From positions 2,232,001 to 2,296,000 of the forward strand of contig CP101406.1 in NCBI GenBank assembly GCA_024758765.1: a DNA stretch of 64,000 nt, in the 5' to 3' direction. This document shows positions 1 through 8,609 of this stretch, piece by piece (position 1 is the stretch's first letter; each line of letters starts with the position of its first letter). The DNA is from Mycobacterium sp. SVM_VP21 (GTDB lineage: Bacteria > Actinomycetota > Actinomycetes > Mycobacteriales > Mycobacteriaceae). A program made the position numbers and the translations under genes. Under the pieces are notes generated by a model. The model did no database searches. It was not told the DNA's origin and worked only from the letters and a program-made list of their open reading frames with translations.

Positions 1-855
1 GACGCCGAAGATGGCGCCGACGATCCCACACGGGACCTCAGTGGCCACCGTCGTGCCAATCTGCGCGCCGGCATCCGCGAGCGTGGCCGGCAGGTCTGCA
101 GCCCCGTCCAGGGCTGCAGTTCCGTCCAGGAACGGGGTTATGTCGACGTCAAGCGGTATGTCACCAAGCGGCACGTCCGCGGGCACGTCAAGGGGCATAC
201 CGGCGGCTGCCAGGCTGAAACCGTCGGTCGCCGGATCGAACAGATTGACGGCATCGGTCGCAGCGGCCGAGCCGACTTCCGGTGCCCCCAAATTCAGAGC
301 GTCGGTCGCAGCGCCGGAACCGGCGTCGGTCGCAGCGGCGGAACCGGCGTCGGTCGCAGCGGCCGAACCGGCCTCGGCGGCGTTTGCGCCGGTGTTCGCG
401 CCCGATTGGGCCAACCCGCTCAGCATCGGGGTCATCAAGGGCGCGGCCAGCGAGGGCACCATCATCGCGACCATCGGCGCCATCATTGCCATGGACATAC
501 CGATCTGGGGGCCCATCGCAGCCATACTGGCGGTGCTGGCGCCGGCGGTGCTGGCGGACTGACCCATCTGACCCATCTGGTCGGCCTGCTGCTCGGCCTG
601 CTGGCGCTGCTGCTCGGCCTGGGCGTCCTGCATCATCTCTTGCTGGCCCGGCGCGATTGCTTGCTCGGCCGGCGCGACCTCGTGCTCGGCCGGCGCAGGA
701 GTAACCGCAGCTACAACTTCTGCGGGCTGAGGTTGCTGCTGGTTGTTGTTCGGCTCGTCGGCGTATGCAGTCGCGCTACCTGCAAATGCGACCGCAGCCA
801 AGACTGCTCCCGAGACTGCCACCAGACGTTTACTCACTGCCGCAATATATGCCAC
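1..855 (-). CDS. Secreted Ala/Gln/Met-rich repeat protein (3' end outside window)
   Basis: The open frame runs leftward off the window edge, so the C-terminus is missing; 285 codons are visible. I chose the GTG at 855-853 because AGGGGG lies about six bases upstream; a second in-frame GTG sits at 837. The N-terminus looks like a Sec signal peptide (SKRLVAVSGAVLAAVAFAG, then SATAYADE with an AxA-type cleavage site). Next come a Gln-rich segment (NNNQQQPQPAE), a Gln/Glu stretch that could form a coiled coil, a Met-rich hydrophobic segment (GMSMAMMAPMVAMM) and three in-frame copies of an eight-residue Ala/Ser/Thr/Asp repeat. No enzymatic domain is recognisable. It is divergent from cysS. The make-up resembles mycobacterial exported low-complexity proteins; the function is unknown. 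Confidence 0.7.
   Translation of the reverse strand, partial: MAYIAAVSKRLVAVSGAVLAAVAFAGSATAYADEPNNNQQQPQPAEVVAAVTPAPAEHEVAPAEQAIAPGQQEMMQDAQAEQQRQQAEQQADQMGQMGQSASTAGASTASMAAMGPQIGMSMAMMAPMVAMMVPSLAAPLMTPMLSGLAQSGANTGANAAEAGSAAATDAGSAAATDAGSGAATDALNLGAPEVGSAAATDAVNLFDPATDGFSLAAAGMPLDVPADVPLGDIPLDVDITPFLDGTAALDGAADLPATLADAGAQIGTTVATEVPCGIVGAIFGV
301..372. repeat. Three tandem 24-bp repeats inside the secreted-protein gene
   Basis: Units at 301-324, 325-348 and 349-372 each begin gtcggtcgcagcg and differ at one or two positions. Each is 24 bp, so copy-number change keeps the reading frame. On the minus strand each unit encodes eight residues of the type GSAAATDA. A diverged partial unit lies near 252-270. 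Confidence 0.85.
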
Positions 856-964
856 GTCACACCCCCTGTCCACCGATGCGCCGATCGGTATCCGGTCCTG
901 GGAAGCCCCTAGCTAGTGGCGCGCGTGGCGGTTGCCGGCTTAGCGCCCGGTAAGCTGGCCCGTC

Positions 965-2374
965 GTGACCGATCGCCCCAGCCTGCGGCTGCACGACACG
1001 GCAACCGGCGCCGTGCGTGAATTTGTCCCGCTGCGGCCCGGCCATGTGTCTATCTATCTCTGCGGTGCCACCGTCCAGGCGGCGCCCCATATCGGCCATG
1101 TCCGCAGCGGCGTGGCGTTCGATGTATTGCGCCGGTGGCTGACCGCCCGCGGCTATGACGTCGCCTTTGTGCGCAACGTGACCGACATCGACGACAAGAT
1201 TCTGGCCAAGGCCGCCGCAGCGGGGCGGCCGTGGTGGGAGTGGGCCGCCACCCACGAGCGTGAGTTCACCGCCGCGTATGAGGCGCTGGGGGTGCTGCCG
1301 CCGTCGGCCGAACCGCGCGCCACCGGACACATCACTCAGATGGTCGAGCTGATCGAGCGCCTGATTGAGCGCGGCCATGCCTATGCCGGCGGCGGCGACG
1401 TGTACTTCGACGTGCTCAGCTACCCCGAATACGGCCAGTTGTCCGGTCATCGCATCGACGACGTGCACCAGGGCGAGGGGGTCGCCACCGGTAAGCGCGA
1501 TCCGCGTGACTTCACGCTCTGGAAGGGCGCCAAGCCCGGTGAGCCCAGTTGGCCCACGCCGTGGGGCCCAGGCCGTCCGGGCTGGCACCTGGAGTGTTCG
1601 GCGATGGCCCGCTCCTACCTCGGTGCCGAATTCGACATTCACTGCGGCGGGATGGATCTGGTCTTCCCGCATCATGAGAACGAGATCGCTCAGAGTCGCG
1701 CCGCCGGAGACGGATTCGCGAACTACTGGCTGCACAACGGCTGGGTCACCCTGGGCGGCGAGAAGATGAGCAAGTCGCTGGGCAACGTGTTGTCGATGTC
1801 GGCGGTGCTGCAACGGGTCCGGCCGGCCGAGCTGCGCTACTACCTGGGCAGTGCGCACTACCGGTCGATGCTCGAGTTCTCCGAGACCGCGCTGCGCGAC
1901 GCGGTCAACGCCTACGTCGGTATCGAAGACTTCCTGCACCGGGTGCGCAGCCGGGTGGGTGCGGTGGTTCCCAGCACCTGGACGGACCGTTTCGCCGCAG
2001 CGCTCGACGACGATCTGTCGGTGCCGATCGCGCTGGCGGAGGTGCACCGGACGCGCGCGGAGGGCAACCGGGCGCTGGACTCCGGCGACCACGAGGGCGC
2101 GCTGGCCGCGGCCGGCGCGATCCGGGCGATGATGGACGTGCTGGGCTGCGACCCGCTCAACGAGCGTTGGGAGTCGCGCGATGAGACCTCGGCGGCGCTG
2201 GCTGCGGTCGACGTCTTGGTGCGGGCCGAGTTGGAACGCCGGGCGACCGCTCGCGCGGAACGGGATTGGCAGTTGGCCGACGAGATCCGCTGCAGGCTCA
2301 AGGATGCCGGTATCGAGGTCACCGACACCGGGGATGGTCCGCAATGGTCACTACTGGTGGAGGGGTCTGAGTAG
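965..2374 (+). CDS. cysS: Cysteinyl-tRNA synthetase
   Basis: Class I aminoacyl-tRNA synthetase that charges tRNA-Cys in the cytoplasm. The 469-residue length is normal for CysRS. The ATP-binding HIGH signature is present as PHIGH (residues 41-45), preceded by the conserved YLCGATVQ in which Cys33 is a zinc ligand; the KMSKS loop is at about residues 267-271 ([10 protein letters not shown]). WHLECSAMA and [17 protein letters not shown] supply the remaining zinc and substrate signatures. It starts with GTG. Its stop is directly followed by the ATG of the rlmB-like gene, so the two are very probably co-transcribed, the same order as M. tuberculosis Rv3580c-Rv3579c. Confidence 0.97.
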   Translation: MTDRPSLRLHDTATGAVREFVPLRPGHVSIYLCGATVQAAPHIGHVRSGVAFDVLRRWLTARGYDVAFVRNVTDIDDKILAKAAAAGRPWWEWAATHEREFTAAYEALGVLPPSAEPRATGHITQMVELIERLIERGHAYAGGGDVYFDVLSYPEYGQLSGHRIDDVHQGEGVATGKRDPRDFTLWKGAKPGEPSWPTPWGPGRPGWHLECSAMARSYLGAEFDIHCGGMDLVFPHHENEIAQSRAAGDGFANYWLHNGWVTLGGEKMSKSLGNVLSMSAVLQRVRPAELRYYLGSAHYRSMLEFSETALRDAVNAYVGIEDFLHRVRSRVGAVVPSTWTDRFAAALDDDLSVPIALAEVHRTRAEGNRALDSGDHEGALAAAGAIRAMMDVLGCDPLNERWESRDETSAALAAVDVLVRAELERRATARAERDWQLADEIRCRLKDAGIEVTDTGDGPQWSLLVEGSE

Positions 2375-3316
2375 ATGGCCGGAAATTCCAAGCGCAAGGG
2401 TGCGGTGCGCAAGCCCGGCACCAAGAAGGGGCCGACGGTCGGCTCCGGCGGCCAGCGTCGCCGTGGGCTCGAAGGCCGCGGCGCCACCCCACCGGCGCAT
2501 CAGCGCGAATACCACCCGGCGGCCAAGGCGGCCAAGCGTGTGGCCAAGCAACGCGCCTACCGCACCTCCAAGCGCACCGACGAGAACGAGACCGTGTTGG
2601 GACGCAACCCGGTTCTGGAGTGCCTGCGCGCCGGAATCCCGGCCACCGCGCTGTATGTGGCGCTGGGCGCCGAGGCCGATGAGCGCCTGACCGAATCGGT
2701 GACTCGGGCAGCCGATTCCGGATTGCCGATCTTGGAGGTCCCGCGGTCCGACCTGGACAAGATGACCACCAACGGTCTGCATCAGGGCATCGCTCTGCAG
2801 GTTCCGCCGTACAGCTACGCGCATCCCGACGACCTGATCGCCGCGGCGCGCCGCGATGCGGCGCCGCCGTTGCTGGTCGCACTGGACAACATTTCTGACC
2901 CGCGCAATCTCGGCGCCATCGTGCGGTCGGTGGCGGCGTTCGGCGGCCACGGTGTGGTGATCCCGCAGCGTCGGTCGGCCTCGGTGACCGCGGTGGCCTG
3001 GCGTACCAGTGCCGGTGCGGCCGCGCGGGTTCCGATCGCGCGGGCGCCCAACCTGAACCAAACGTTGAAGGCGTGGGCAGATCGCGGCCTGCAGATCGTC
3101 GGGCTCGACGCCGGCGGCGACACGGTGGTCGATGAGCTGGACGGCACCAGCCCGATGGTGCTGGTCGTCGGTTCCGAGGGCAAGGGATTGTCCCGCCTGG
3201 TCCGGCAGAACTGCGACTCCATCGTGTCGATTCCGATGTCCGGGCCCACCGAGTCGCTCAACGCATCGGTGGCCGCCGGGGTGGTGCTGGCCGAGATCGC
3301 CCGTCAGCGAAGGTGA
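2375..3316 (+). CDS. rlmB: TrmH/SpoU-family 23S rRNA 2'-O-methyltransferase
   Basis: SAM-dependent ribose methyltransferase of the SPOUT (trefoil-knot) class. About 70 N-terminal residues are basic and Gly-rich ([19 protein letters not shown]), probably an RNA-binding extension. They are followed by the substrate-binding domain starting at [15 protein letters not shown]. The knot motifs are all visible: motif 1 [14 protein letters not shown] (about residues 171-185), motif 2 [12 protein letters not shown] and motif 3 [17 protein letters not shown]. The family includes RlmB, which modifies G2251 of 23S rRNA, but exact substrate cannot be told from sequence; TsnR-like annotation is an alternative. 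It abuts cysS and overlaps the extended frame of the next gene. Confidence 0.93.
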   Translation: MAGNSKRKGAVRKPGTKKGPTVGSGGQRRRGLEGRGATPPAHQREYHPAAKAAKRVAKQRAYRTSKRTDENETVLGRNPVLECLRAGIPATALYVALGAEADERLTESVTRAADSGLPILEVPRSDLDKMTTNGLHQGIALQVPPYSYAHPDDLIAAARRDAAPPLLVALDNISDPRNLGAIVRSVAAFGGHGVVIPQRRSASVTAVAWRTSAGAAARVPIARAPNLNQTLKAWADRGLQIVGLDAGGDTVVDELDGTSPMVLVVGSEGKGLSRLVRQNCDSIVSIPMSGPTESLNASVAAGVVLAEIARQRR

Positions 3317-3381
3317 TTCGACGCGCTGCGGAGCGTTGCCTCCGCGAGCAGTCAGAGAATCGCATCAATCCGGCCAACTTC

Positions 3382-4275
3382 ATGCGACTTTGCGTCTGCT
3401 CGGCGCTGGTTGTGGCGTCGGCGATGATGGTCGCGCCGATTGCCGGTGCCGAACCCGCGGGCTTCGATCTGCAGGCGCATCGCGGAGGCCGGGGCGAGAC
3501 CACCGAGGAGTCGTTGCGCGCCTTCGCGAAATCGCTCGCGTTAGGTGTCAGCACCCTGGAGTTAGACATCGTGCTGACCCGCGACCGGCAGCCGTTGGTG
3601 TGGCACGATCCGGTGATCGAGCCGGCGAAGTGTGCCGACACCGGACCGGTGTTCGCCGGCGATCCCGATTACCCGTATGTGGGCAAGCGGGTAGTCGATC
3701 TCACCCTCGCCCAGATCCGAACCCTGGACTGCGGACACCTGCTGCCGGAATTCCCGGATGCGGAAGTGGTGGCGGGCAACGTGATCGCCACCTTGCCGGA
3801 GGTCTTTGCGCTCGCCGGTCACGCGGGCGTCCGCTACAACATCGAGACCAAGGTCGACGCCGAGAACCAGCAGCAGATCGTCGACGTGATCTTGGCGGCG
3901 GTGCGGACCGCCGGCCAGCTGGACGCCGTCGAGATCCAGAGTTTCGACTGGCGCACCCTGCCGTTGGTGCGGGCCGCCGAACCGGGCATTCCGTTGGTCG
4001 CGCTGTGGGAAGGGGGCCTCGACCCGATATCTGGGGCGGTGGCGGTCGGCGCCGACATTGTGTCCCCGGATTACTCGGTGGTGGATCGAGCATTCGTGGG
4101 ACGTGCACATGCGGCGGGGCTGCGGGTGATCCCGTGGACGGTCAACGATGCCGACGCCATGCGACAGCAGATTGCCGCGGGAGTCGACGGGCTCATCACC
4201 GACTATCCGAGCCGGCTGCGTGCGGTGCTGGCCGAGCTGGGCATGCCGCTGCCGGCGTCGTACCCGAGCCGCTAG
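3382..4275 (+). CDS. Exported glycerophosphodiester phosphodiesterase
   Basis: GDPD-family hydrolase that would split glycerophosphodiesters into an alcohol and glycerol-3-phosphate outside the membrane. The ATG at 3382 gives a clean signal peptide (MRLCVCSALVVASAMMVAPIAGA, in two blocks: a short polar start, then a hydrophobic core ending AGA). An in-frame GTG at 3313 overlapping the rlmB stop would add 23 residues, so the start is uncertain. Family signatures are present: LQAHRGGRGETTEES (catalytic His/Arg and Glu), TLELDIVLTRDRQPLVWHDP (metal-binding Glu/Asp and catalytic His), YNIETK, and VIPWTVND near the end. It reads with cysS-rlmB and converges on the permease gene, overlapping it by four bases. 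Confidence 0.88.
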   Translation: MRLCVCSALVVASAMMVAPIAGAEPAGFDLQAHRGGRGETTEESLRAFAKSLALGVSTLELDIVLTRDRQPLVWHDPVIEPAKCADTGPVFAGDPDYPYVGKRVVDLTLAQIRTLDCGHLLPEFPDAEVVAGNVIATLPEVFALAGHAGVRYNIETKVDAENQQQIVDVILAAVRTAGQLDAVEIQSFDWRTLPLVRAAEPGIPLVALWEGGLDPISGAVAVGADIVSPDYSVVDRAFVGRAHAAGLRVIPWTVNDADAMRQQIAAGVDGLITDYPSRLRAVLAELGMPLPASYPSR

Positions 4276-5540
4276 ACCCCCAGCAGTCGTGCGCTCGCCC
4301 ACAGTGCCAACACGGCCACCACCAGCGTGGCCGGAACGGTGCACAGCCCCAGGCGGGTGTATTCGCCGACGCCGGCCGGAACATCGTAGCGGCGCAACAC
4401 TCGGCGCCACAGCAGGTTGGACAGCGAGCCCGGGTAGCTGAGGTTGGGGCCGATGTTGACCCCGATCAACACCGCCAGCACCGCGACGGGGCCGCTGGCT
4501 GCCACCAATGGCACCAGCACCAGCGTCGCCGGCAGGTTATTGACCACGTTGGCCAGCAGTGCGGCGACCGCGGCGATGCCCAGCAGCGCCGGCAGGCCAG
4601 ATCCCGCGGGCAGCACCGCAGACATCTGGGCGCCCAGGCCGTTGTCGACGACGGCCCGCACCACCACGCCGAGGGCCAACACGAAAACCAGGAAGCCGGG
4701 GTTGGCGGCCCGCAGAATGCCGGCCGGGGTGCTGCGCCGCCGCGCCAGACCACGGGTGGCCAACACGGCCGCACCGGCGACGGCTGCCCATGCCGCCGGA
4801 ACCCCGAATGTCTCGGCGACCACGAAGCCGGCCAGCGTCAGTCCCAGTACCACCAGCACGAACACTGGAACCGGGGGCGGGGGCCCGGCGTGCTGGTGCA
4901 CCGGTGTGGCCCGCAGATCGGCCCGGAAAAACCAGCGGAAGATCAGGTAGACGACCGCGGTGGTGGCCAGCCATGGCGCCGCCATCAATGCGGTGAACCT
5001 GACGAACGACAGCCCGGCTTGGTTGAACGCCAGCAGATTGGTCAGGTTCGACACCGGCAACAGCAGTGACGCCGTGTTGGCCAGGTGCGCGGTCGCATAC
5101 GCGTGTGGGCGCATCGGGGCGTGGCGGCGGCGGGCCATCATCAGTACCACCGGCGTCAGCAGCACCACCGTCGCGTCCAGGCTCAGCACCGCGGTCAGGC
5201 CGGCGGCGATGACGAAGACGCGGCGCAGCAGATGTTGCGGCGGGCCGACGTCGGCGCGTGCCATCGCCGCGCCGGCCGCCTCGAACAGGCCCTCGTCGTC
5301 ACAGAGCTGCGCCAGCACCAGCACCGCGCCCAGGAAGACGACGACATGCAGCAGGGTGGCGGCTTCGGTGAGTGCGTCGTGCATCGAGATCGCGCCGGCG
5401 GCAATCAGGATGGCGGCGGCCGGCACCGCCGCGAACATCTCCGGCCAGCCCCTCGGGCGGGCCACCGCGAACCCCAGCACCACGGCAAGCAGCAGCAGCG
5501 CAAGAGCCAGGTTCAGGCCCACGGGTCCTCGCGACACCAC
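4272..5540 (-). CDS. arsB2: ArsB/SLC13-type integral membrane permease
   Basis: A 422-residue, strongly hydrophobic protein with about ten to twelve predicted transmembrane segments (for example NLALALLLLAVVLGFAVA near the N-terminus and LGLCTVPATLVVAVLAL at the C-terminus). It carries ion-transporter-superfamily features: LSLDATVVLLTPVVL and, near the end, NVVNNLPATLVLVPLVAAS and IGVNIGPNLSYPGSLSNLLW, the paired Asn/Pro-rich re-entrant signatures of ArsB/NhaD permeases. This is the equivalent of M. tuberculosis ArsB2 (Rv3578). The substrate is not shown; no ars regulator or reductase is adjacent. The start overlaps the upstream hydrolase gene by 28 bases, so translation is probably coupled; other GTG starts lie just inside. 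Confidence 0.88.
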   Translation of the reverse strand: MVSRGPVGLNLALALLLLAVVLGFAVARPRGWPEMFAAVPAAAILIAAGAISMHDALTEAATLLHVVVFLGAVLVLAQLCDDEGLFEAAGAAMARADVGPPQHLLRRVFVIAAGLTAVLSLDATVVLLTPVVLMMARRRHAPMRPHAYATAHLANTASLLLPVSNLTNLLAFNQAGLSFVRFTALMAAPWLATTAVVYLIFRWFFRADLRATPVHQHAGPPPPVPVFVLVVLGLTLAGFVVAETFGVPAAWAAVAGAAVLATRGLARRRSTPAGILRAANPGFLVFVLALGVVVRAVVDNGLGAQMSAVLPAGSGLPALLGIAAVAALLANVVNNLPATLVLVPLVAASGPVAVLAVLIGVNIGPNLSYPGSLSNLLWRRVLRRYDVPAGVGEYTRLGLCTVPATLVVAVLALWASARLLGV

Positions 5541-6433
5541 ACCGTCGGAAGGTGGAGTCCGACCCCGTCGGACTCGGCCAGCTCGGAGAGAACCCGCATC
5601 GTGAAGTTGAGATCGTCGCCGGCGTAGGGCAAGGCGCGCAGCGGCTTTGACAAGGGCAGGAAGAAGTCGTCCCAGTGGGTCAACACCACCGTCAACGCGC
5701 CGACGGCGCGGACCGTTTCGTTCCAGTAGTCGACCAGGTATTGCCGGGGCTGAATGCCGAGCTGGCCGATACCCAGGTAGACCACATCGGCGCTGCGGCC
5801 GGCCAGCGCCCCCGGGATGTAGCCCGCGCTGCCCATGATCAGCAGGTTGCGCCCCGAGGGGCGGTGGGACACCAACGCCGACCAGGCCTCACCGCACTTG
5901 TAGGCAGATGCTCGCACTGGTGGAACCACCGCCGCGGTGATGACGCCGGGGAACCGGTCTGGTGGGCAGTGTCGCGACTCGATGAGGGTGACGTCGTAGG
6001 CGCCCAACGTGATGGGCTCGCCCGAAGCCGCGACGATCAAGCGCTCGTCTGAGAGTCCTTGGCCCCGGCCGACATTGGCCGTCGACTCGCCACCCACCAG
6101 CGTCGCACCGGTACGTTCGGCCACCACAGCGGAGTCCAGCGCGTGATCGATGTGGGAGTGCAGGGGGATCACCCCCGCCAGCTCGTGCACGCCGGCTCGG
6201 GCCAGGCAGGCGTCGATGCGGGCAGCCGACGGCGACACCTTGCGCAGTGCCACCTGCGCCAGACTGGGGCGAGAGAAATAGCCGTCGGTCATCAGCGCCG
6301 AAGACCCGTCGTCGATCAGCAGGGTGGTCACGCCGAGCCACGTCACCGACAGCGGTGCGCCCGGCGCCGCGGGTGTGACGTCGAACCGGTCGGCGTACCG
6401 GCCGATGTCGGGGCGGCCGAGCTTGAGGCGCAT
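5513..6433 (-). CDS. Metallo-beta-lactamase-fold hydrolase
   Basis: A 306-residue cytoplasmic MBL-fold protein of the UlaG/NAPE-PLD-like type. The zinc-binding motif HSHIDH is at residues 92-97, preceded by TWLGVTTLLIDDGSSALMTDG, the typical first strands. Later signatures are a strand with HCPPDRFPG, GSAGYIPGAL, and LTHWDDF with the last metal-binding His. It corresponds to Rv3577, which also lies beside arsB2 in M. tuberculosis. It sits four bases after the MFS gene and overlaps the permease gene, so it is probably transcribed with kstR. Its substrate is unknown. Confidence 0.88.
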   Translation of the reverse strand: MRLKLGRPDIGRYADRFDVTPAAPGAPLSVTWLGVTTLLIDDGSSALMTDGYFSRPSLAQVALRKVSPSAARIDACLARAGVHELAGVIPLHSHIDHALDSAVVAERTGATLVGGESTANVGRGQGLSDERLIVAASGEPITLGAYDVTLIESRHCPPDRFPGVITAAVVPPVRASAYKCGEAWSALVSHRPSGRNLLIMGSAGYIPGALAGRSADVVYLGIGQLGIQPRQYLVDYWNETVRAVGALTVVLTHWDDFFLPLSKPLRALPYAGDDLNFTMRVLSELAESDGVGLHLPTVWCREDPWA

Positions 6434-6437
6434 CCGC

Positions 6438-7703
6438 TTAGGCTAACGGGGGTGCGGTGGCGCCGCTGCGTCTGGCCGTCTCGGGCATCGCGGTCAGGTA
6501 GAGCACGAAACCCGCGCCGGCTACCGCCGCCAGGGTGAAGAACGCCGCGTCGTAGCCTGCGGCCGAAACGATCTGGCCGGCGACGAAGTTCGACAATGCG
6601 GCGCCCACGCCCCATGCGGTAGTAATCGCCCCCAGGCTCACGTTGAATCGTCCGGTTCCGTGCGTGACATCTTGGACGACCAGCGGGAACAGTGCACCGA
6701 AGATGCCTGCTCCCACCCCGTCGAGCAACTGCACCCCGACCAGCCAGTAGGAGTTGTCCCAGACCGGGTAGAGCAGCCCGCGGACGGTCAGCACGGCGAA
6801 TCCCACCAGGAAGATCGGCTTGCGACCCCAGACGTCGGCTTTGGCCCCCGTCAGATAGGCCACTGGCACCATGACCAGCTGGGCGGCCACGATGCACACC
6901 GCCATCAGCGCGGTGCCTACCTCGGTGTTGACCAGCGCCAGTTCCTGGCCGACCAACGGCAGCATCGCCGCATTGGCGAAATGGAACATCACCACCGTCA
7001 CGGCGAACACCAGCAGGTGGCGGTTGCGCAGCAGCGCCGCGAATCCCGATGGCTGCCGATGGGGCTGGCCGGCCAGATGGTCCATGCCCCGGGCCACGTC
7101 GTGATCGATTGCCGACGCAGGGACGCGTAGGGTCGCCACGACACTGAGTGCAGCCATGGCGGCCAGCATCCAGAACACCACGATCGGGCCGTAGAAGTAG
7201 GCCAGGGCGCCGGTGGCGGCCGCGGTTGCGGCGTTGCCGGCGTGGTTGAACGATTCGTTGCGGCCAATACGTCTCGCGAACAGACGTGGGCCGACCACAC
7301 CGAGGGTGATCGCGGCCAGCGCCGGTGCGAACACCGAACCCGCTATTCCGGTCAGCAACTGCAACGCCGCGATGCTGTAGAAGCCGGGGAACAGCGGCAT
7401 CGCCAATGCCGCCGCTGTGATGGCCAGCGCACCGACCACCAGCAATGCTCGCTTGGCCGTGGTGCGGTCCACCAGCGCGCCCACCGGCGTCTGCGCCACG
7501 ACCGCGGCGACGCCGCCGATCGCCATCACGAGGCCGATCGACGCCTGGTCCCAATGGTGGGTCACCAGCAGGTAGATCGACAGATACGGGCCGAGCCCGT
7601 CGCGCACGTCGGCCAGGGTGAAGTTCAACAGGTCCAGCGCGTGCGCCAGCCTGCGCGGGATCGGATCCGCCACCGGTTTTGAATCTGTCGAACCGGTCCG
7701 CAT
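6438..7703 (-). CDS. MFS transporter
   Basis: A 421-residue major facilitator protein with about twelve hydrophobic segments. The loop between segments 2 and 3 carries the family signature as GALVDRTTAKRALLVVG, and a related loop in the second half reads YLTGAKADVWGRKPIFLVG. The order fits a drug/metabolite exporter, but no substrate can be assigned. It starts 16 bases after kstR on the same strand and ends four bases before the MBL-fold gene, so it is probably in the kstR transcript. Whether sterol signals control it is therefore an open question. Confidence 0.9.
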   Translation of the reverse strand: MRTGSTDSKPVADPIPRRLAHALDLLNFTLADVRDGLGPYLSIYLLVTHHWDQASIGLVMAIGGVAAVVAQTPVGALVDRTTAKRALLVVGALAITAAALAMPLFPGFYSIAALQLLTGIAGSVFAPALAAITLGVVGPRLFARRIGRNESFNHAGNAATAAATGALAYFYGPIVVFWMLAAMAALSVVATLRVPASAIDHDVARGMDHLAGQPHRQPSGFAALLRNRHLLVFAVTVVMFHFANAAMLPLVGQELALVNTEVGTALMAVCIVAAQLVMVPVAYLTGAKADVWGRKPIFLVGFAVLTVRGLLYPVWDNSYWLVGVQLLDGVGAGIFGALFPLVVQDVTHGTGRFNVSLGAITTAWGVGAALSNFVAGQIVSAAGYDAAFFTLAAVAGAGFVLYLTAMPETARRSGATAPPLA

Positions 7704-7719
7704 CTTCGTAGCGGTGGGG

Positions 7720-8391
7720 CTAGACCTTGGGGCTGTCGTCGTCGCCGATCAGCAGCCGGACTGCTAGGTCCAGCCGGGTGCTGAAATCGGTGGCCGACGC
7801 CCGTCGGGTCAACCAGGCGAGCAGATTGGACAGCCACACATCCGAGATCACCCGGGAGATGTGGTACTGCTCCTCGGTCGGTTCGCCGTCGCTCATGGCT
7901 CCGGCGAACATGCCGTCGATCAATTTCTGGACATGGTCGACCTCGCCGGCCGCCGAGGCGTCGGCGAAGACATATGCCCGGGTCATCGCCTCGGTCAGCA
8001 GCGGGTTGCGCTGCATGGCGCGGTTGAGTTTGTTGACCACCAGGTTCAGCCGTTGGTGGCGGGTGGTTGCGGCGAACGTCGCCGGGTCGGTCTTGGTGTC
8101 CACCCGCGCGATCTCTCGGCCCATCGCCGAGACCAGGAGGTGAACCTTCGACGGGAAGTAGCGGTACAAGGTGCCGACGGCCACGTCCGCGCGGTCGGCG
8201 ACGGCACGCATTTGCACCGCGTCGTAGCCGCCTTTCGAGGCGATCGCCAGCGTCGCGTCGAGGATGCGCTTGCGGCGTTCGCGCTGCGCTTCGGAGCCCA
8301 GGTCGGATTCAGTCAGCACAGCGACGTTGACCACCTCGCGTGGTTGGCTGCTCGATCCGCGGCCTGTGGTGCCCCCAGCTGGTGATGACAT
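7720..8391 (-). CDS. kstR: TetR-family sterol catabolism repressor KstR
   Basis: KstR represses the upper cholesterol-degradation regulon and is released by sterol-derived CoA thioesters. The sequence is almost collinear with mycobacterial KstR: SEAQRERRKRILDATLAIASK leads (in two parts) into the helix-turn-helix VQMRAVADRADVAVGTLYRYF with SKVHLLVSAMG, and the ligand domain holds MQRNPLLTEAMTRAYVFADAS and ISDVWLSNLLAWLTRRASATD. The ATG at 8391 gives 223 residues, including an N-terminal extension (about 22 residues) that ends PREVVNVAVL; the start used for the M. tuberculosis protein corresponds to the internal AVL position. It is divergent from fadE34, with a consensus KstR operator between them, so autoregulation is likely. 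Confidence 0.95.
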   Translation of the reverse strand: MSSPAGGTTGRGSSSQPREVVNVAVLTESDLGSEAQRERRKRILDATLAIASKGGYDAVQMRAVADRADVAVGTLYRYFPSKVHLLVSAMGREIARVDTKTDPATFAATTRHQRLNLVVNKLNRAMQRNPLLTEAMTRAYVFADASAAGEVDHVQKLIDGMFAGAMSDGEPTEEQYHISRVISDVWLSNLLAWLTRRASATDFSTRLDLAVRLLIGDDDSPKV

Positions 8392-8531
8392 GTGCTGCGC
8401 GGCTCCCTCCGTCGATCTACTGGCCCATAACGATACGCACCGCGCAGTTGAATTTTCCTACTCCCGACATCGCCCGGACCCAATGTGTCCAGCCACAACG
8501 GTTCGACTTGACGCTCGCACGCTGGCACTAT

Positions 8532-8545
8532 TAGAACACGTTCTA
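8532..8545. promoter_or_regulatory. KstR operator between kstR and fadE34
   Basis: The sequence TAGAACACGTTCTA is a perfect 14-bp palindrome matching the KstR consensus TnnAACnnGTTnnA at every fixed position. It lies about 65 bases upstream of the chosen fadE34 start and about 140 bases upstream of kstR. Confidence 0.9.
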
Positions 8546-8609
8546 GTGGATGGTGGGGGCGTTCGTGACCCGCCTCTCTCAAGCCCGTTTCGACCCGGAG
8601 GAGCCCAGC

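Noticed and set aside
301-372. Regular 24-bp repeats considered as a CRISPR array
   Set aside because: Units are contiguous with no spacers and lie in frame within a coding sequence.
857-2344. 495-residue open frame antisense to cysS
   Set aside because: It is a GC-rich shadow frame opposite a certain gene; Arg/His/Gln-rich translation with no domain.
3132-5069. 645-residue plus-strand frame across rlmB, the GDPD gene and the permease gene
   Set aside because: It crosses three well-supported genes out of frame, with low-complexity Arg/Gly/Gln translation.
8550-8609. Upstream ATG start for fadE34
   Set aside because: It lies five bases after the operator and lacks a ribosome-binding site, whereas GTG at 8610 has GGAGGAG and gives the expected length.
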